Assembly (NCBI GenBank): GCA_021816845.1 | Contig: JAKAWT010000001.1 | Coordinates: forward strand, 372,001 to 436,000 | Reading direction: 5' to 3' | Origin: a bacterium | Lineage (GTDB): Bacteria > Patescibacteria > Dojkabacteria > JAKAPS01 > JAJZLI01 | Length of the DNA: 64,000 bases | Shown here: positions 9,220 to 18,083 of the stretch, in pieces | Layout: each line of letters opens with the position of its first letter | How positions within the stretch are numbered: position 1 is the stretch's first letter | The notes under the pieces: generated by a model | Told to the model about the DNA's origin: nothing | Databases searched by the model: none | Seen by the model: only the letters and a program-made list of their open reading frames with translations | Position numbers and translations under genes: made by a program

Positions 9220-9995
9220 TAGTTATATTTTTCTTTTATTTTCCTTAGGGATACCAAGTATTCAAATATATCAGAGAATCTAAGCTTTGAAACTCCGAAT
9301 TTACGATCTCTAAATTTTATTGGTATTTCTTTGACTTTTCTATTTTTTTTGTAGAAAAAATATAGTATTTCAACCTGAAATAGATATCCATTTGATCTGA
9401 TATTTTTAATAAATTTTTTAGGAAGGATTTCCGATTTTATAAGCTTAAATCCTGATGTACAATCATGGTAAGGCATTCTTAACATAATTTTTGTAAAAAT
9501 ATTTCCAAATTTTGAATTCATACGTCGGAGTAATCCCCATTCAGTCTCTATAGATCCTCCCTTAATGTACCTAGATCCAACAATGATGTCATATTTATCC
9601 TTATATTTAATCAGTTCTAGGATATACTTTGGATCATGAGATAGGTCTGCATCCATTTGTATTATATATTTTGCTCCCATATTAAATATTGCATACAAAA
9701 ATCCTCTTTTATATGCATCTCCAAGACCTTTTTTTTGTCCTTTTATTAGGTATATTTTTTTATTCCTCTTCATTAAAGATTCTATATATTCTCCTGTTTT
9801 ATCAGGTGAATTATCATCAACAAAAAGGATTCTTATTCCTGGAGTAAACGTATATATTCTCTTTACTAAATTTGGGATATTTAACCTCTCATTATAAGTG
9901 GGAATGATTATTACTATATCTTTATAACTTTTAGAGCCAGCTTTCTTGGAGCCAACTCCATTAGGTTTAGACCCTTTGGATTTAGAATTTTTCAT
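9219..9995 (-). CDS. Polyprenol-phosphate mannosyl/glucosyltransferase (Dpm1-like)
   Basis: The protein has 258 residues. After a low-complexity Ser/Lys N-terminus (SKSKGSKPNGVGSKKAGSK) the core reads VIIIPTYNERLNIPNLV, VDDNSPDKT, MDADLSHDP and VGSRYIKGGS. These are hallmarks of polyprenol monophosphomannose synthases, which load a sugar onto undecaprenyl phosphate at the inner membrane face. No C-terminal membrane segments are present, as in the soluble Dpm1 form. It would supply lipid-linked sugar to GT-C enzymes such as the YfhO-like protein nearby, which is inference. The N-terminal extension contains two copies of a 15-bp unit (9927-9956). Confidence 0.82.
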   Translation of the reverse strand: MKNSKSKGSKPNGVGSKKAGSKSYKDIVIIIPTYNERLNIPNLVKRIYTFTPGIRILFVDDNSPDKTGEYIESLMKRNKKIYLIKGQKKGLGDAYKRGFLYAIFNMGAKYIIQMDADLSHDPKYILELIKYKDKYDIIVGSRYIKGGSIETEWGLLRRMNSKFGNIFTKIMLRMPYHDCTSGFKLIKSEILPKKFIKNIRSNGYLFQVEILYFFYKKNRKVKEIPIKFRDRKFGVSKLRFSDIFEYLVSLRKIKEKYN

Positions 9996-10077
9996 ATGAT
10001 GATTATATCAAAAAACATTAGGAAATTGCATTTTAATGTTATATATCTTAGTATATATAAAGTTAAATGTAATTATT

Positions 10078-11322
10078 ATGGATCCAAAAGACTTTTATAT
10101 CCAAATTGAAAAGATTGTGAAAGGTGGCAAATTTCCTTTAACTGTTGAATCTGGGCAAGGAGCATATCTTAAGATTAACGGTGATAAAAAATTAAATTTT
10201 TGTTCAAATAATTATCTAGGATTTGCCTCAGATAAAGATATAAGGAAAGCAGCAATCGATGCTATTAATACTTATGGTGTAGGTACTACGTCTGTAAGAA
10301 CATTATCTGGAACAAATACACTACATCTAGAACTAGAAGATAAACTTGCAAATTTTAAAAAAGCAGAGGCTGCAATTGTTTTGACTGGTGGTTATATGGC
10401 TAACCTTTGCTCGGTACAGACAATTCTAGACAAGAGTGACATTGTAGTTTCAGATGAACTTAACCATGCCTCTATAATAGACGCAGTAAGACTATCACAA
10501 GTCCAAAATAAATTTGTTTATAAGCATAAAGATATGAAGGATTTGAAGTTAAAGTTAAAAGAAGCAGAAACTATTAAAAATGCAAAAAAGAAAAATAGTA
10601 AATATAGAGATAAACACTCTTCAGAAAAGCAAGCTCAAATGGAACAGGCCCCAAAAATTTTGATAATTACAGATGGGGTCTTCTCTATGGATGGAGACTT
10701 AGCTCCATTACCAGAAATAGTTTTACTAGCTAAAGAATATGGAGCATTAGTCATGGTTGATGATGCACATGGAGAAGGAGTGATTGGAAAAAATGGGAGA
10801 GGAATAGTTGATCATTTTAATCTACATGGTCAGGTTGACATAGAAGTAGGAACATTATCTAAAGCTTTCGGAGTCATAGGAGGTTTTATAACTGGTAGGA
10901 AGGTACTTATAGATTTTTACAGACAAAAATCAAGACAATTTTTATTTTCAAATGGCTTATCTATACCCGATACAGCAGCCTTAATTAAGGCTGTAGATAT
11001 ACTTGAATCGTCAGATGAACGTGTAAAACAGTTATGGAGAAATGGGGATTACCTAAAACAGGAATTCAAGAAACTTGGATTTGATATTGGTCATAGTGAA
11101 ACTCCAATTACCCCGGTGATGCTTAATGATGAGGGTGTAGCCAAGACATTTAGTAGTAAGCTTCTTGATTATGGAGTTTTTGCTACACCAATTTTATTTC
11201 CAATGGTAGCAAAAGGAAAAGCTCGTATAAGAGTTATGCCTTCAGCTATACATACAAAAGAAGATTTAGATTTTGGTATAGAACAATTCTTAAAAGTAAA
11301 AAAAGAAATTTTTAAACTTTAA
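10078..11322 (+). CDS. Alpha-oxoamine synthase (glycine C-acetyltransferase / KBL-like)
   Basis: This 414-residue PLP enzyme is of fold type I. Recognisable pieces are FCSNNYLGFA near residue 40, SVRTLSGT, ITDGVFSMDGDLAPLP, VDDAHGEG (the Asp pairs with PLP) and GTLSKAFGVIGGF with the Schiff-base lysine. The family condenses an amino acid with an acyl-CoA (glycine C-acetyltransferase, 8-amino-7-oxononanoate synthase, serine palmitoyltransferase). The exact substrate cannot be told from sequence, and no biotin or threonine-degradation genes are near. A Lys-rich insertion of about 25 residues follows residue 170. The ATG at 10078 is chosen because the family's N-terminal helix starts there; an earlier ATG at 10036 adds 14 unlikely residues. 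Confidence 0.82.
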   Translation: MDPKDFYIQIEKIVKGGKFPLTVESGQGAYLKINGDKKLNFCSNNYLGFASDKDIRKAAIDAINTYGVGTTSVRTLSGTNTLHLELEDKLANFKKAEAAIVLTGGYMANLCSVQTILDKSDIVVSDELNHASIIDAVRLSQVQNKFVYKHKDMKDLKLKLKEAETIKNAKKKNSKYRDKHSSEKQAQMEQAPKILIITDGVFSMDGDLAPLPEIVLLAKEYGALVMVDDAHGEGVIGKNGRGIVDHFNLHGQVDIEVGTLSKAFGVIGGFITGRKVLIDFYRQKSRQFLFSNGLSIPDTAALIKAVDILESSDERVKQLWRNGDYLKQEFKKLGFDIGHSETPITPVMLNDEGVAKTFSSKLLDYGVFATPILFPMVAKGKARIRVMPSAIHTKEDLDFGIEQFLKVKKEIFKL

Positions 11323-11444
11323 TTGATTGAATTTTAATATATAAAATAATTCAATTATGGTATGGGGTATGGATTTACAAGATTACTCAACTAGTTTGAT
11401 TATTCCTGATTATAGATTTAAAATTGTTAATAATATATAATAAT

Positions 11445-11550
11445 TACTAATCAAGAGTGATGGGGAGAGAATTGGCTCAATAATCCATCCAGCAACCGAA
11501 AAGAAATTTCACGGTGCTACATCCAACCATGAGGAGAGATTTGATCTAAT
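11445..11550 (+). ncRNA. SAM-I (S-box) riboswitch upstream of metK
   Basis: The segment carries the S-box core in order: ATCAAGAG, TGGGGAGAGAATTGGCTC, CCAGCAACC, then CGGTGCTACATCC and GAGAGATTTGATC. These are the conserved nucleotides of SAM-I aptamers, including GCAACC and GGTGCTA. The aptamer is followed by a terminator and then metK. The GAGAGATT at 11534-11541 is complementary to AATCTCTC at 11580-11587, the 5' arm of the terminator. Low SAM would therefore allow an antiterminator, and SAM binding would release the terminator. A TATAAT at 11436-11441 may be the -10 box. Confidence 0.87.
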
Positions 11551-11579
11551 GATTTTAGATAAACTTATTGTATAAGATT

Positions 11580-11635
11580 AATCTCTCTTGAATCCAGATT
11601 TGTAAATTTGGATTTACATGGGAGATTTTTTATTT
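11580..11635 (+). terminator. Intrinsic terminator of the SAM-I expression platform
   Basis: The hairpin pairs AATCTC (11580-11585) with GAGATT (11622-11627) and AATCCA (11591-11596) with TGGATT (11609-11614), and ends in a TTTTTTATTTT tract. Its 5' arm also pairs with the riboswitch, which gives the on/off switch. It lies entirely before the metK start at 11650. Confidence 0.8.
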
Positions 11636-11649
11636 TATACAAACAAATT

Positions 11650-12765
11650 ATGGATAATACTTCTTTTAGCAGATCCTTATTTACATCTGAATCAGTATGC
11701 TCTGGACATCCGGATAAAATTTGTGATCAGATTTCTGATGCTATTTTGGATCAAGCATTATTAAATGATTCCAAGTCTCATATTGCCATTGAAACTATGG
11801 TAACAAAAAATAAAGTAATAATAGTAGGTGAGGTAAGTACAAATGCAAAAATTGATTATGAAGGCGTTGCAAGATCAATGATTAGGCGATTAGGGTATAG
11901 AGACAATCCTTATTTTTCAGATAAATCTGATATAGAAGTCTATATATCTGAACAATCTTTAGAAATTAAAAAAGGGGTAAAGAATAATGGAGCGGGAGAT
12001 CAAGGTATGATGTTTGGTTATGCCTGTAATGAGACAAAAGAGTATATGCCACTCCCGATTATGATTGCTCACAATCTTGCAGAAAGTATTGATGAAGCAA
12101 GAGGGGATAATAAGCTCTCATACCTATATCCAGATGGAAAAACTCAGGTTAGTGTTGAATATAGAAATGGAAAACCATATAAAATTAATAATGTTGTAAT
12201 AGCAGTTCCTCATAATAGTGATATACATATATCTAAGGTCAAATATGATATCTACAATTTTATAATAAGAGAAGTTTTAGATAAGTATGGGTTTTTTGTG
12301 GATAAAGATAGGGTCATTTTAAATGGTACTGGGGTGTGGCATAAAGGAGGACCATCTTCTGATGCTGGTCTTACAGGTAGAAAAATTATTGTTGATACAT
12401 ATGGGGGATACGCACGAGTTGGAGGAGGGTGTTTTAGTGGCAAAGACCCTACAAAGGTAGATAGATCAGGTGCATACGCTGCTCGTTTTATAGCAAAAAA
12501 TATAGTGGCAAATGGATTAGCAGATAAAGCAGAGGTGAGACTTGCATATGTAATAGGTAAATCTCAACCCTTAATGAAGGAAGTGGAAACTTTTGGAACA
12601 TCAAAGAAAAGTGATAAAGTGATTAGGGATTATGTGGATTCTGTGTTGGATACATCTGTCTTAGGTATTATTCGGAATTTAGATTTACAAAGACCTATAT
12701 ATCTTAAAACAGCTTCATATGGACATTTTGGAAGGAACGGATTTCCCTGGGAGAAAATTGTATAA
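11650..12765 (+). CDS. metK: S-adenosylmethionine synthetase
   Basis: MetK makes S-adenosylmethionine from methionine and ATP in the cytoplasm. The 371-residue protein has SVCSGHPDKICDQ at about residues 15-27 (His and Asp of the ATP/Mg site), GAGDQGMMFGYA in the middle, and the GGPSSDAGLTGRKIIVDTYGG loop with basic residues around the polyphosphate. This covers all three MetK domains at near-normal length. The ATG at 11650 is used because an earlier in-frame ATG at 11608 lies inside the terminator hairpin. It is controlled by the upstream SAM-I riboswitch, so product feedback is expected. Confidence 0.95.
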   Translation: MDNTSFSRSLFTSESVCSGHPDKICDQISDAILDQALLNDSKSHIAIETMVTKNKVIIVGEVSTNAKIDYEGVARSMIRRLGYRDNPYFSDKSDIEVYISEQSLEIKKGVKNNGAGDQGMMFGYACNETKEYMPLPIMIAHNLAESIDEARGDNKLSYLYPDGKTQVSVEYRNGKPYKINNVVIAVPHNSDIHISKVKYDIYNFIIREVLDKYGFFVDKDRVILNGTGVWHKGGPSSDAGLTGRKIIVDTYGGYARVGGGCFSGKDPTKVDRSGAYAARFIAKNIVANGLADKAEVRLAYVIGKSQPLMKEVETFGTSKKSDKVIRDYVDSVLDTSVLGIIRNLDLQRPIYLKTASYGHFGRNGFPWEKIV

Positions 12766-12853
12766 AATTTATAATTCTGCTATTTTTAAATAGTATATTT
12801 TAATGCTATACTTTGGCCATAATTATTAGAAATTTTTTAAATATTTAGATTTA

Positions 12854-14665
12854 ATGGCTTTACCTTCTATACTAAAAATTGGGAAAAACAGTCAATCTAT
12901 GCTGTCTATGAAGCAAAATACCATTGTAACTGCTGCAGTAGTTATAATGAGTGCTACCTTGATTGCAAAAATGTTGGGACTTTTTAAGCTAACACTTCTT
13001 GCTAATCTTTTCGGATTATCAAGACAACTAGATATTTTTTATGCAGCAGATTCAATTCCTCAGATATTTTTTAATATCCTTGTCATAGGGACATTTAATA
13101 CAGCTTTAATTCCTATAATAGGTGGAATGATAGCTAAAAATGATAAGAAAGAATTATGGTCTATATTTAATTCTTTTTTAAATATATTCGCACTCATACT
13201 TCTTACGGTTGGAGTATTAGGTATAATATTCTCAAGTGAGGTCGCTCACTTCTTTATATCTCTTTCATCTACATATAGAGCATCACAAATTCCTAATTTA
13301 CAACCTCAAGATGTTCAGGAGTTATCATCCATGATGAAGATACTATTTATCTCTCCAATTATTTTAGGTATTAGTTTCATGTTTTCAGCCTTATTACAGG
13401 TTTATAAACGTTTTTTAGTAACACAAATTGCAGTAATATTGTATAACATAGGTTTTATAATAGGGATTATATTCTTCACTCCATTTTTAGGAATATATGG
13501 TCTTGCATGGGGAATAGTTCTTGGTAGTATTTTTCATCTTTTAGTTCAATTTCCAGTTGCAAAGTATCTTGGATTTTCATATAAGCATGTAATATCAAAT
13601 TGGAAGGACAAATACATGAGAGAAATATTCACTCTTTCACTGCCAAGGATTATAGGAGTATCTATATCTCAAGTTGCATATTTTGTAGAATCCTTTATTG
13701 CTTTTGCACTTGTTCCAGGGTCTTTGACGGCATTTAATTGGGCAACAAGTCTATATCTTTTCCCAGTTGCTATAGTAGGGTGGAGTTTTGCTCAGGCTTC
13801 TTTCCCAACTTTAACTGAGGAAGCACATTTAAATGGTTATTTTGCTTTTAGAAAGACACTATCTAAAACAATTCAACAAACTTTATTTATAATAGTGCCA
13901 TTATTTATAATATTCCTAGTTTTGAGACTCCCTATTGTAAGACTTATACTTGGTCCAGGATCAAATAGTCAGTTTGGGTGGAATGATACGGTACTTACTG
14001 CATGGATATTACTGTTTTTATCATTATCAATTGTAGGTCAAGCTTTACTGGCTATATTAATTAGAGCTTTTTACTCACTAAAGGATACTAAAACTCCTGT
14101 TATAGTAGAATCAATAATGTTTGTGTTTAATATACTTTTAGCTTTATACCTTGTTAGAGTTTTTGGGAATTTTCCTGTTATATCCCCAACTGTTGGCAAT
14201 CTTCTAAATATAGGTAACTATATTCATTTTACAAGTCATTTCACGTGGAAAGCAGTAGGGGGATTAGGTCTTGCTAGTGGTATTGCAGTAACTTTGAATG
14301 TCATAATACTTATCTTCATTATGAACAAACGTATCAAAGGTTTTTCTTTTGAAGATTTTTATTCACCTCTTCTAAAAAAAATTATAGAAGGTATTTCTAT
14401 GGCATTGGTTATGTACTTTATTTATAAGATATTAGATTTTTTGCTTAATACAACAAAGACTGTAAATATAATATTTTTGTTTCTAATTACTACATATGTA
14501 GGAGTAACGGTATACCTTGTGGTAGCATTTCTTCTAAATGATGCAGAATTGGACCTCATATCAAAAAGTATTTTTTCAATAAGGGATTTGGTGTACAGAA
14601 AAGGTAAAGTAAAAACAGTATCTACTGTTCCTGATAGTATATCTCCAGAAGAACAAGAACCATGA
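12854..14665 (+). CDS. murJ: Lipid II flippase MurJ
   Basis: The 603-residue integral membrane protein has about 14 hydrophobic helices and the MurJ/MviN start (MSATLIAKMLGLFKLTLLANLFG, read in parts; ADSIPQIFFNIL). It is a member of the MOP superfamily that moves lipid-linked peptidoglycan precursor across the cytoplasmic membrane. The middle has PRIIGVSISQVAYFVE and NWATSLYLFPVAIVGWSF, also typical of the family, and the C-terminal tail is polar. It overlaps the next gene by 4 nt (ATGA), which indicates translational coupling. A second in-frame ATG at 12899 could be the true start. Confidence 0.92.
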   Translation: MALPSILKIGKNSQSMLSMKQNTIVTAAVVIMSATLIAKMLGLFKLTLLANLFGLSRQLDIFYAADSIPQIFFNILVIGTFNTALIPIIGGMIAKNDKKELWSIFNSFLNIFALILLTVGVLGIIFSSEVAHFFISLSSTYRASQIPNLQPQDVQELSSMMKILFISPIILGISFMFSALLQVYKRFLVTQIAVILYNIGFIIGIIFFTPFLGIYGLAWGIVLGSIFHLLVQFPVAKYLGFSYKHVISNWKDKYMREIFTLSLPRIIGVSISQVAYFVESFIAFALVPGSLTAFNWATSLYLFPVAIVGWSFAQASFPTLTEEAHLNGYFAFRKTLSKTIQQTLFIIVPLFIIFLVLRLPIVRLILGPGSNSQFGWNDTVLTAWILLFLSLSIVGQALLAILIRAFYSLKDTKTPVIVESIMFVFNILLALYLVRVFGNFPVISPTVGNLLNIGNYIHFTSHFTWKAVGGLGLASGIAVTLNVIILIFIMNKRIKGFSFEDFYSPLLKKIIEGISMALVMYFIYKILDFLLNTTKTVNIIFLFLITTYVGVTVYLVVAFLLNDAELDLISKSIFSIRDLVYRKGKVKTVSTVPDSISPEEQEP

Positions 14666-15720
14666 ATTTAAATAATAAAGATGAAATAAATAAACTTGAT
14701 AAATCTAATGTTTTAGAGTCTGTTTTAAATATTCCAAACCAAATAAAACAGGCATATAACGAGACTAAAGATTTAAAATTTTCATATACAAATATTAATG
14801 CAGTCCTAGTTTGTGGTATGGGGGGATCATCGTTAGGGGCTCATTTTGTAGGAAGTTTATTTGAAGATAAAATCAAAGTTCCATATACAATTTTGAATGG
14901 TTATAAGTTACCAAAATTTGTTAATAATAAAACCCTAGTAATACTGTCTTCAAATTCAGGTAATACTGAAGAGACAATATCATGTATGAATGAAGCTTTA
15001 AAGAGGACTGATAAAATAGTGGCTATAACTACAGGAGGGAAGATAAAGGAGGAAGTACTTAAAGGGAATATATCTGGATATGTTTTTGAACAAACCTTTA
15101 ATGTTGCACGTCAACCAAGACTGGCAACTTCATACACAATTATAGGAATAATGGCAACTTTAAAGAAACTTAAACTTCTAGATTATGATGATAAGAATAT
15201 AGAGGATGTTATAATATTTTTAGAGAATAAAAATTCCTTATATAATGTCAATGTAGAGGATCATTTTAATCCTGCTAAAGAATATGCATATAGGATTTTT
15301 GAAAAAATTCCTCTTATTGTCGGATCAGAATGGAGTGTGGGTGTTAGTCACATATTCTCTAATCAATTGAATGAAACTTCAAAAAATCTAGCAACATATT
15401 TTTCAATACCAGAGTTGAATCATCATCTTCTAGAAGGGTTAATGCATCCTTCTATTGTACAGTCAGATATGATATTTGTATTCATTGAATCTTCCCTATA
15501 TTTAAAAAGAGACAATTTAAGAATTAATATAACAAAAGAAATTCTTGATCAAAAGAAAATAGAATCTATGGATATTGTCTTATCTGGATTAGATAAAATC
15601 ACACAGGCATTTGAGATGCTACAACTTTCATCCTTTATAACATTCTATCTTGCTATGCTCTATAAGCAAGATCCTTGTCCTATAGATACTGTAGATTTTT
15701 TTAAAAAAAGACTCTCATAG
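14662..15720 (+). CDS. Bifunctional phosphoglucose/phosphomannose isomerase family
   Basis: This 352-residue SIS-domain protein has VLVCGMGGSSLGAHFVGSL at about residues 49-67, SSNSGNTEETISC near residue 95 (phosphosugar binding), and a C-terminal ELNHHLLEGL with the conserved His. It matches the short archaeal/CPR-type PGI/PMI family rather than the longer classical Pgi. It interconverts fructose 6-phosphate with glucose 6-phosphate and mannose 6-phosphate, and so could feed nucleotide-sugar synthesis for the glycosyltransferases in this window. It is co-translated with murJ through an ATGA overlap. Confidence 0.85.
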   Translation: MNLNNKDEINKLDKSNVLESVLNIPNQIKQAYNETKDLKFSYTNINAVLVCGMGGSSLGAHFVGSLFEDKIKVPYTILNGYKLPKFVNNKTLVILSSNSGNTEETISCMNEALKRTDKIVAITTGGKIKEEVLKGNISGYVFEQTFNVARQPRLATSYTIIGIMATLKKLKLLDYDDKNIEDVIIFLENKNSLYNVNVEDHFNPAKEYAYRIFEKIPLIVGSEWSVGVSHIFSNQLNETSKNLATYFSIPELNHHLLEGLMHPSIVQSDMIFVFIESSLYLKRDNLRINITKEILDQKKIESMDIVLSGLDKITQAFEMLQLSSFITFYLAMLYKQDPCPIDTVDFFKKRLS

Positions 15721-15754
15721 ATAAAATTTTTATAAAATCAAGTTTTTTCAAATA

Positions 15755-15784
15755 TTGACAGATGGCGTTCTTTTCTGCTAATAT
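15755..15784 (+). promoter_or_regulatory. groESL promoter overlapping a degenerate CIRCE-like operator
   Basis: A -35 box TTGACA (15755-15760) and -10 box TAATAT (15779-15784) are spaced 18 bp apart, with TG-n before the -10. The 27 bp from 15755 to 15781 have the layout of a CIRCE element, with a right half TTCTGCTAA and a weak left half TTGACAGAT. The right half is identical to the one in front of the small heat-shock gene at 24304-24330. HrcA-like repression is therefore likely, although hrcA itself is not in the window. Confidence 0.6.
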
Positions 15785-15851
15785 GCAAATGCTTAGAATA
15801 TGGACGTATAAGTCTAGATAAATCCGAATTATTTTAGTACTTTATAAATTT

Positions 15852-16163
15852 ATGAAAGACTCTAAAACAAAATTAAAAATAAAACCGTTAGGTAATAATG
15901 TAGTTGTAGAACCAATTAAAGATGACAAGGTAACAAAATCTGGAATTGTTATACCTGAGACTTTATCTGAAGAAACTCCTCAAAAAGGAGTTATAGTCTC
16001 ATTAGGAGAAGGAAGATTATTGAAAGATGGTAAAAGGTATACTTTCAGTGTGAAAGTTGGAGATAGAGTTGTTTTTAAAAAATATGCTCCAACAGAGTTT
16101 GAAATAGATGATACAAAATATCTTATTATAGAAGAAAAGGATATTTTAGGTGTTTTAGATTAA
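15852..16163 (+). CDS. groES: Co-chaperonin GroES (Hsp10)
   Basis: The 103-residue protein carries the GroES beta-barrel pattern: IKPLGNNVVVEPI, a mobile-loop region (KSGIVIPETLSEETPQKGVI), GDRVVFKKYAPTEFEID and LIIEEKDILGVL. GroES caps the GroEL ring during folding in the cytoplasm. It lies 76 nt before groEL, and both are served by the promoter and CIRCE-like operator upstream. No Shine-Dalgarno sequence is visible before the ATG. Confidence 0.95.
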   Translation: MKDSKTKLKIKPLGNNVVVEPIKDDKVTKSGIVIPETLSEETPQKGVIVSLGEGRLLKDGKRYTFSVKVGDRVVFKKYAPTEFEIDDTKYLIIEEKDILGVLD

Positions 16164-16239
16164 AATTTTTGGATCTGATACCTTAGATTTAATGTCTTTG
16201 GGTTGGATCTCTTGAATAATATTTTAGTAATATATAAAT

Positions 16240-17868
16240 ATGGCAAAAAAAGTAATATTAAACGAAGAGGCAAGAATAGCAATGAAAAGAGGAATTGATA
16301 TACTTGCTGACTCTGTAAAAATAACATTAGGTCCAAAAGGAAGATTAGTTGCAATTGGTAAGAGTTATGGTTCTCCACAGGTAACTAAAGATGGTGTTAC
16401 TGTAGCAAAAGAAATTGAACTTGAAGATGCTACTGAAAATGCGGGTGCAGCATTAATAAAAGAGGCTGCTGTAAAAACTGCTGATCTGGCTGGAGATGGG
16501 ACTACTACTGCTACAATTCTAGCTCAGGCAATTATAAATGAGGGAACTAAAAATGTTGTAGCTGGAGCAAATCCTATGTCATTAAAAAGGGGTATTGAAA
16601 AAGGTGTTAAGCAAGTTATTGAAAATTTAAAAAAACAATCGAAAGCAATTTCAAATACAAAAGAAGGGTATTCTCAAGTTGCAACGATATCAGCAAATAA
16701 TGATATTGAAATAGGTAATCTTATTGCTGATGCAATGATAGAGGTTGGTAAAGATGGAGTTATTACAGTAGAGGATAGCCAAACAATGAGTAATGGTATA
16801 GAGCGTGTCGAAGGTATGAATTTCGATAGAGGATATATCTCTCCATATTTTATTACAGATCAAGAAAGACAGGAAGTTGTTTTAGAAGATCCATATATAC
16901 TTATTGCTGATTTGAAAGTTTCAGCAATAAAAGATCTTCTTCCTATAATAGAGAAAGTTGTAGCATCAGGTAAAAAAGAGATGTTGCTTATAGTAGAAGA
17001 CCTTGATGGAGAAGCTTTAGCTACATTAATAGTTAATAAGTTGAGAGGTGTATTTAATATCGCAGCTGTCAAAGCCCCAGGTTTTGGAGATAGAAAGAAA
17101 GAGATACTTGAAGATATAGCTATTTTAACTGGGGGTAATGTTATCTCAGAAGAACTTGGAAGAAAGCTAGAGACATGTGAAATTGAAGACTTAGGTAAGG
17201 CTAGAAGAGTAACGATTAAAAAGGATGATACTACAATAGTAGATGGTGCTGGAGATGCTCCAGAACTTCGTGCAAGAGTTGATATGATAAGAAAACAGAT
17301 AAATGATGCAACTTCAGATTATGATAAAGAAAAATTACAAGAGAGAGTTGCAAAATTACAAGGAGGAGTAGCAGTACTAAAGGTAGGAGCTGCAACGGAA
17401 ATAGAATTAAAGGAGAAAAAAGATAGGATAGAAGATGCTCTATCTGCAACTAGGGCTGCAGTAGAGGAAGGTATAGTTGCTGGAGGTGGTTTGGCTTTGT
17501 TTAACGCATCTAAAGTTTTAGATTCAATGAAATTTGAAGATGAGGATGAAAAGACTGGAGCTTTAATACTAAAAAGGGCATTAGCATATCCAAGTAAACA
17601 GATTGCTATTAATTCAGGAGTTGAAGGAGAGGTAGTCGTAAGTCAAATAGGTGGAGAGAAAGGGTATAATGCAGCAACAGGAGAGTATGTAAATATGATA
17701 GCTGCTGGTATTATAGACCCTGTTAAAGTATCTAGATTAGCTGTAGAGAATGCTGCATCAGTAGCAGGAATGTATCTTACAATAAACGCAGTTGTTGTTG
17801 ATTTACCAGAGAAAGAAGATAAAGGTTCTATGGGTGGAGGAATGGACGGTATGGGTGGTATGATGTAA
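16240..17868 (+). CDS. groEL: Chaperonin GroEL (Hsp60)
   Basis: The 542-residue chaperonin is full length. It has the KITLGPKGRLVAI start, AGDGTTTATILAQAI (the Asp needed for ATP hydrolysis), the EGMNFDRGYISPYF apical segment, GGGLALFNAS and the Gly/Met-rich GGMDGMGGMM tail. It folds proteins in an ATP-dependent double ring with GroES. The 76-nt gap to groES has no promoter-like pair of boxes, so a bicistronic message is likely. A terminator follows the gene. Confidence 0.97.
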   Translation: MAKKVILNEEARIAMKRGIDILADSVKITLGPKGRLVAIGKSYGSPQVTKDGVTVAKEIELEDATENAGAALIKEAAVKTADLAGDGTTTATILAQAIINEGTKNVVAGANPMSLKRGIEKGVKQVIENLKKQSKAISNTKEGYSQVATISANNDIEIGNLIADAMIEVGKDGVITVEDSQTMSNGIERVEGMNFDRGYISPYFITDQERQEVVLEDPYILIADLKVSAIKDLLPIIEKVVASGKKEMLLIVEDLDGEALATLIVNKLRGVFNIAAVKAPGFGDRKKEILEDIAILTGGNVISEELGRKLETCEIEDLGKARRVTIKKDDTTIVDGAGDAPELRARVDMIRKQINDATSDYDKEKLQERVAKLQGGVAVLKVGAATEIELKEKKDRIEDALSATRAAVEEGIVAGGGLALFNASKVLDSMKFEDEDEKTGALILKRALAYPSKQIAINSGVEGEVVVSQIGGEKGYNAATGEYVNMIAAGIIDPVKVSRLAVENAASVAGMYLTINAVVVDLPEKEDKGSMGGGMDGMGGMM

Positions 17869-17891
17869 TTACAAAATAAACCAAAAATTGA

Positions 17892-17918
17892 AGGGGCCTA
17901 TTAGAGGCTCCTTTTTTT
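17892..17918 (+). terminator. Intrinsic terminator after groESL
   Basis: The hairpin AGGGGCCT / AGAGGCTCCT (7 pairs with one G-U) has a five-base loop and is followed by seven T residues, 24 nt after the groEL stop. Confidence 0.8.
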
Positions 17919-18083
17919 ATTTTGAGTATTACAAAATTTATTTAGTTATATTACAATATTGCATATATCTAATATAAGTTGCTCTTAATAAATGATGTTC
18001 CATGGTAAAACAATATATGTTGAGTAATGAATTAAATGATATTTTCAGATTAAATATTTATAATCTATATAGAGCATATAATA

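Noticed and set aside
11608..11649. Earlier in-frame start for metK
   Set aside because: That ATG sits inside the terminator hairpin and would add 14 residues not found in MetK proteins.
14640..14665. UGA recoded as an amino acid
   Set aside because: TGA serves as the stop in many ATGA overlaps (murJ, polA, pilin genes) and tRNA-Trp has a CCA anticodon, so code 11 is used.
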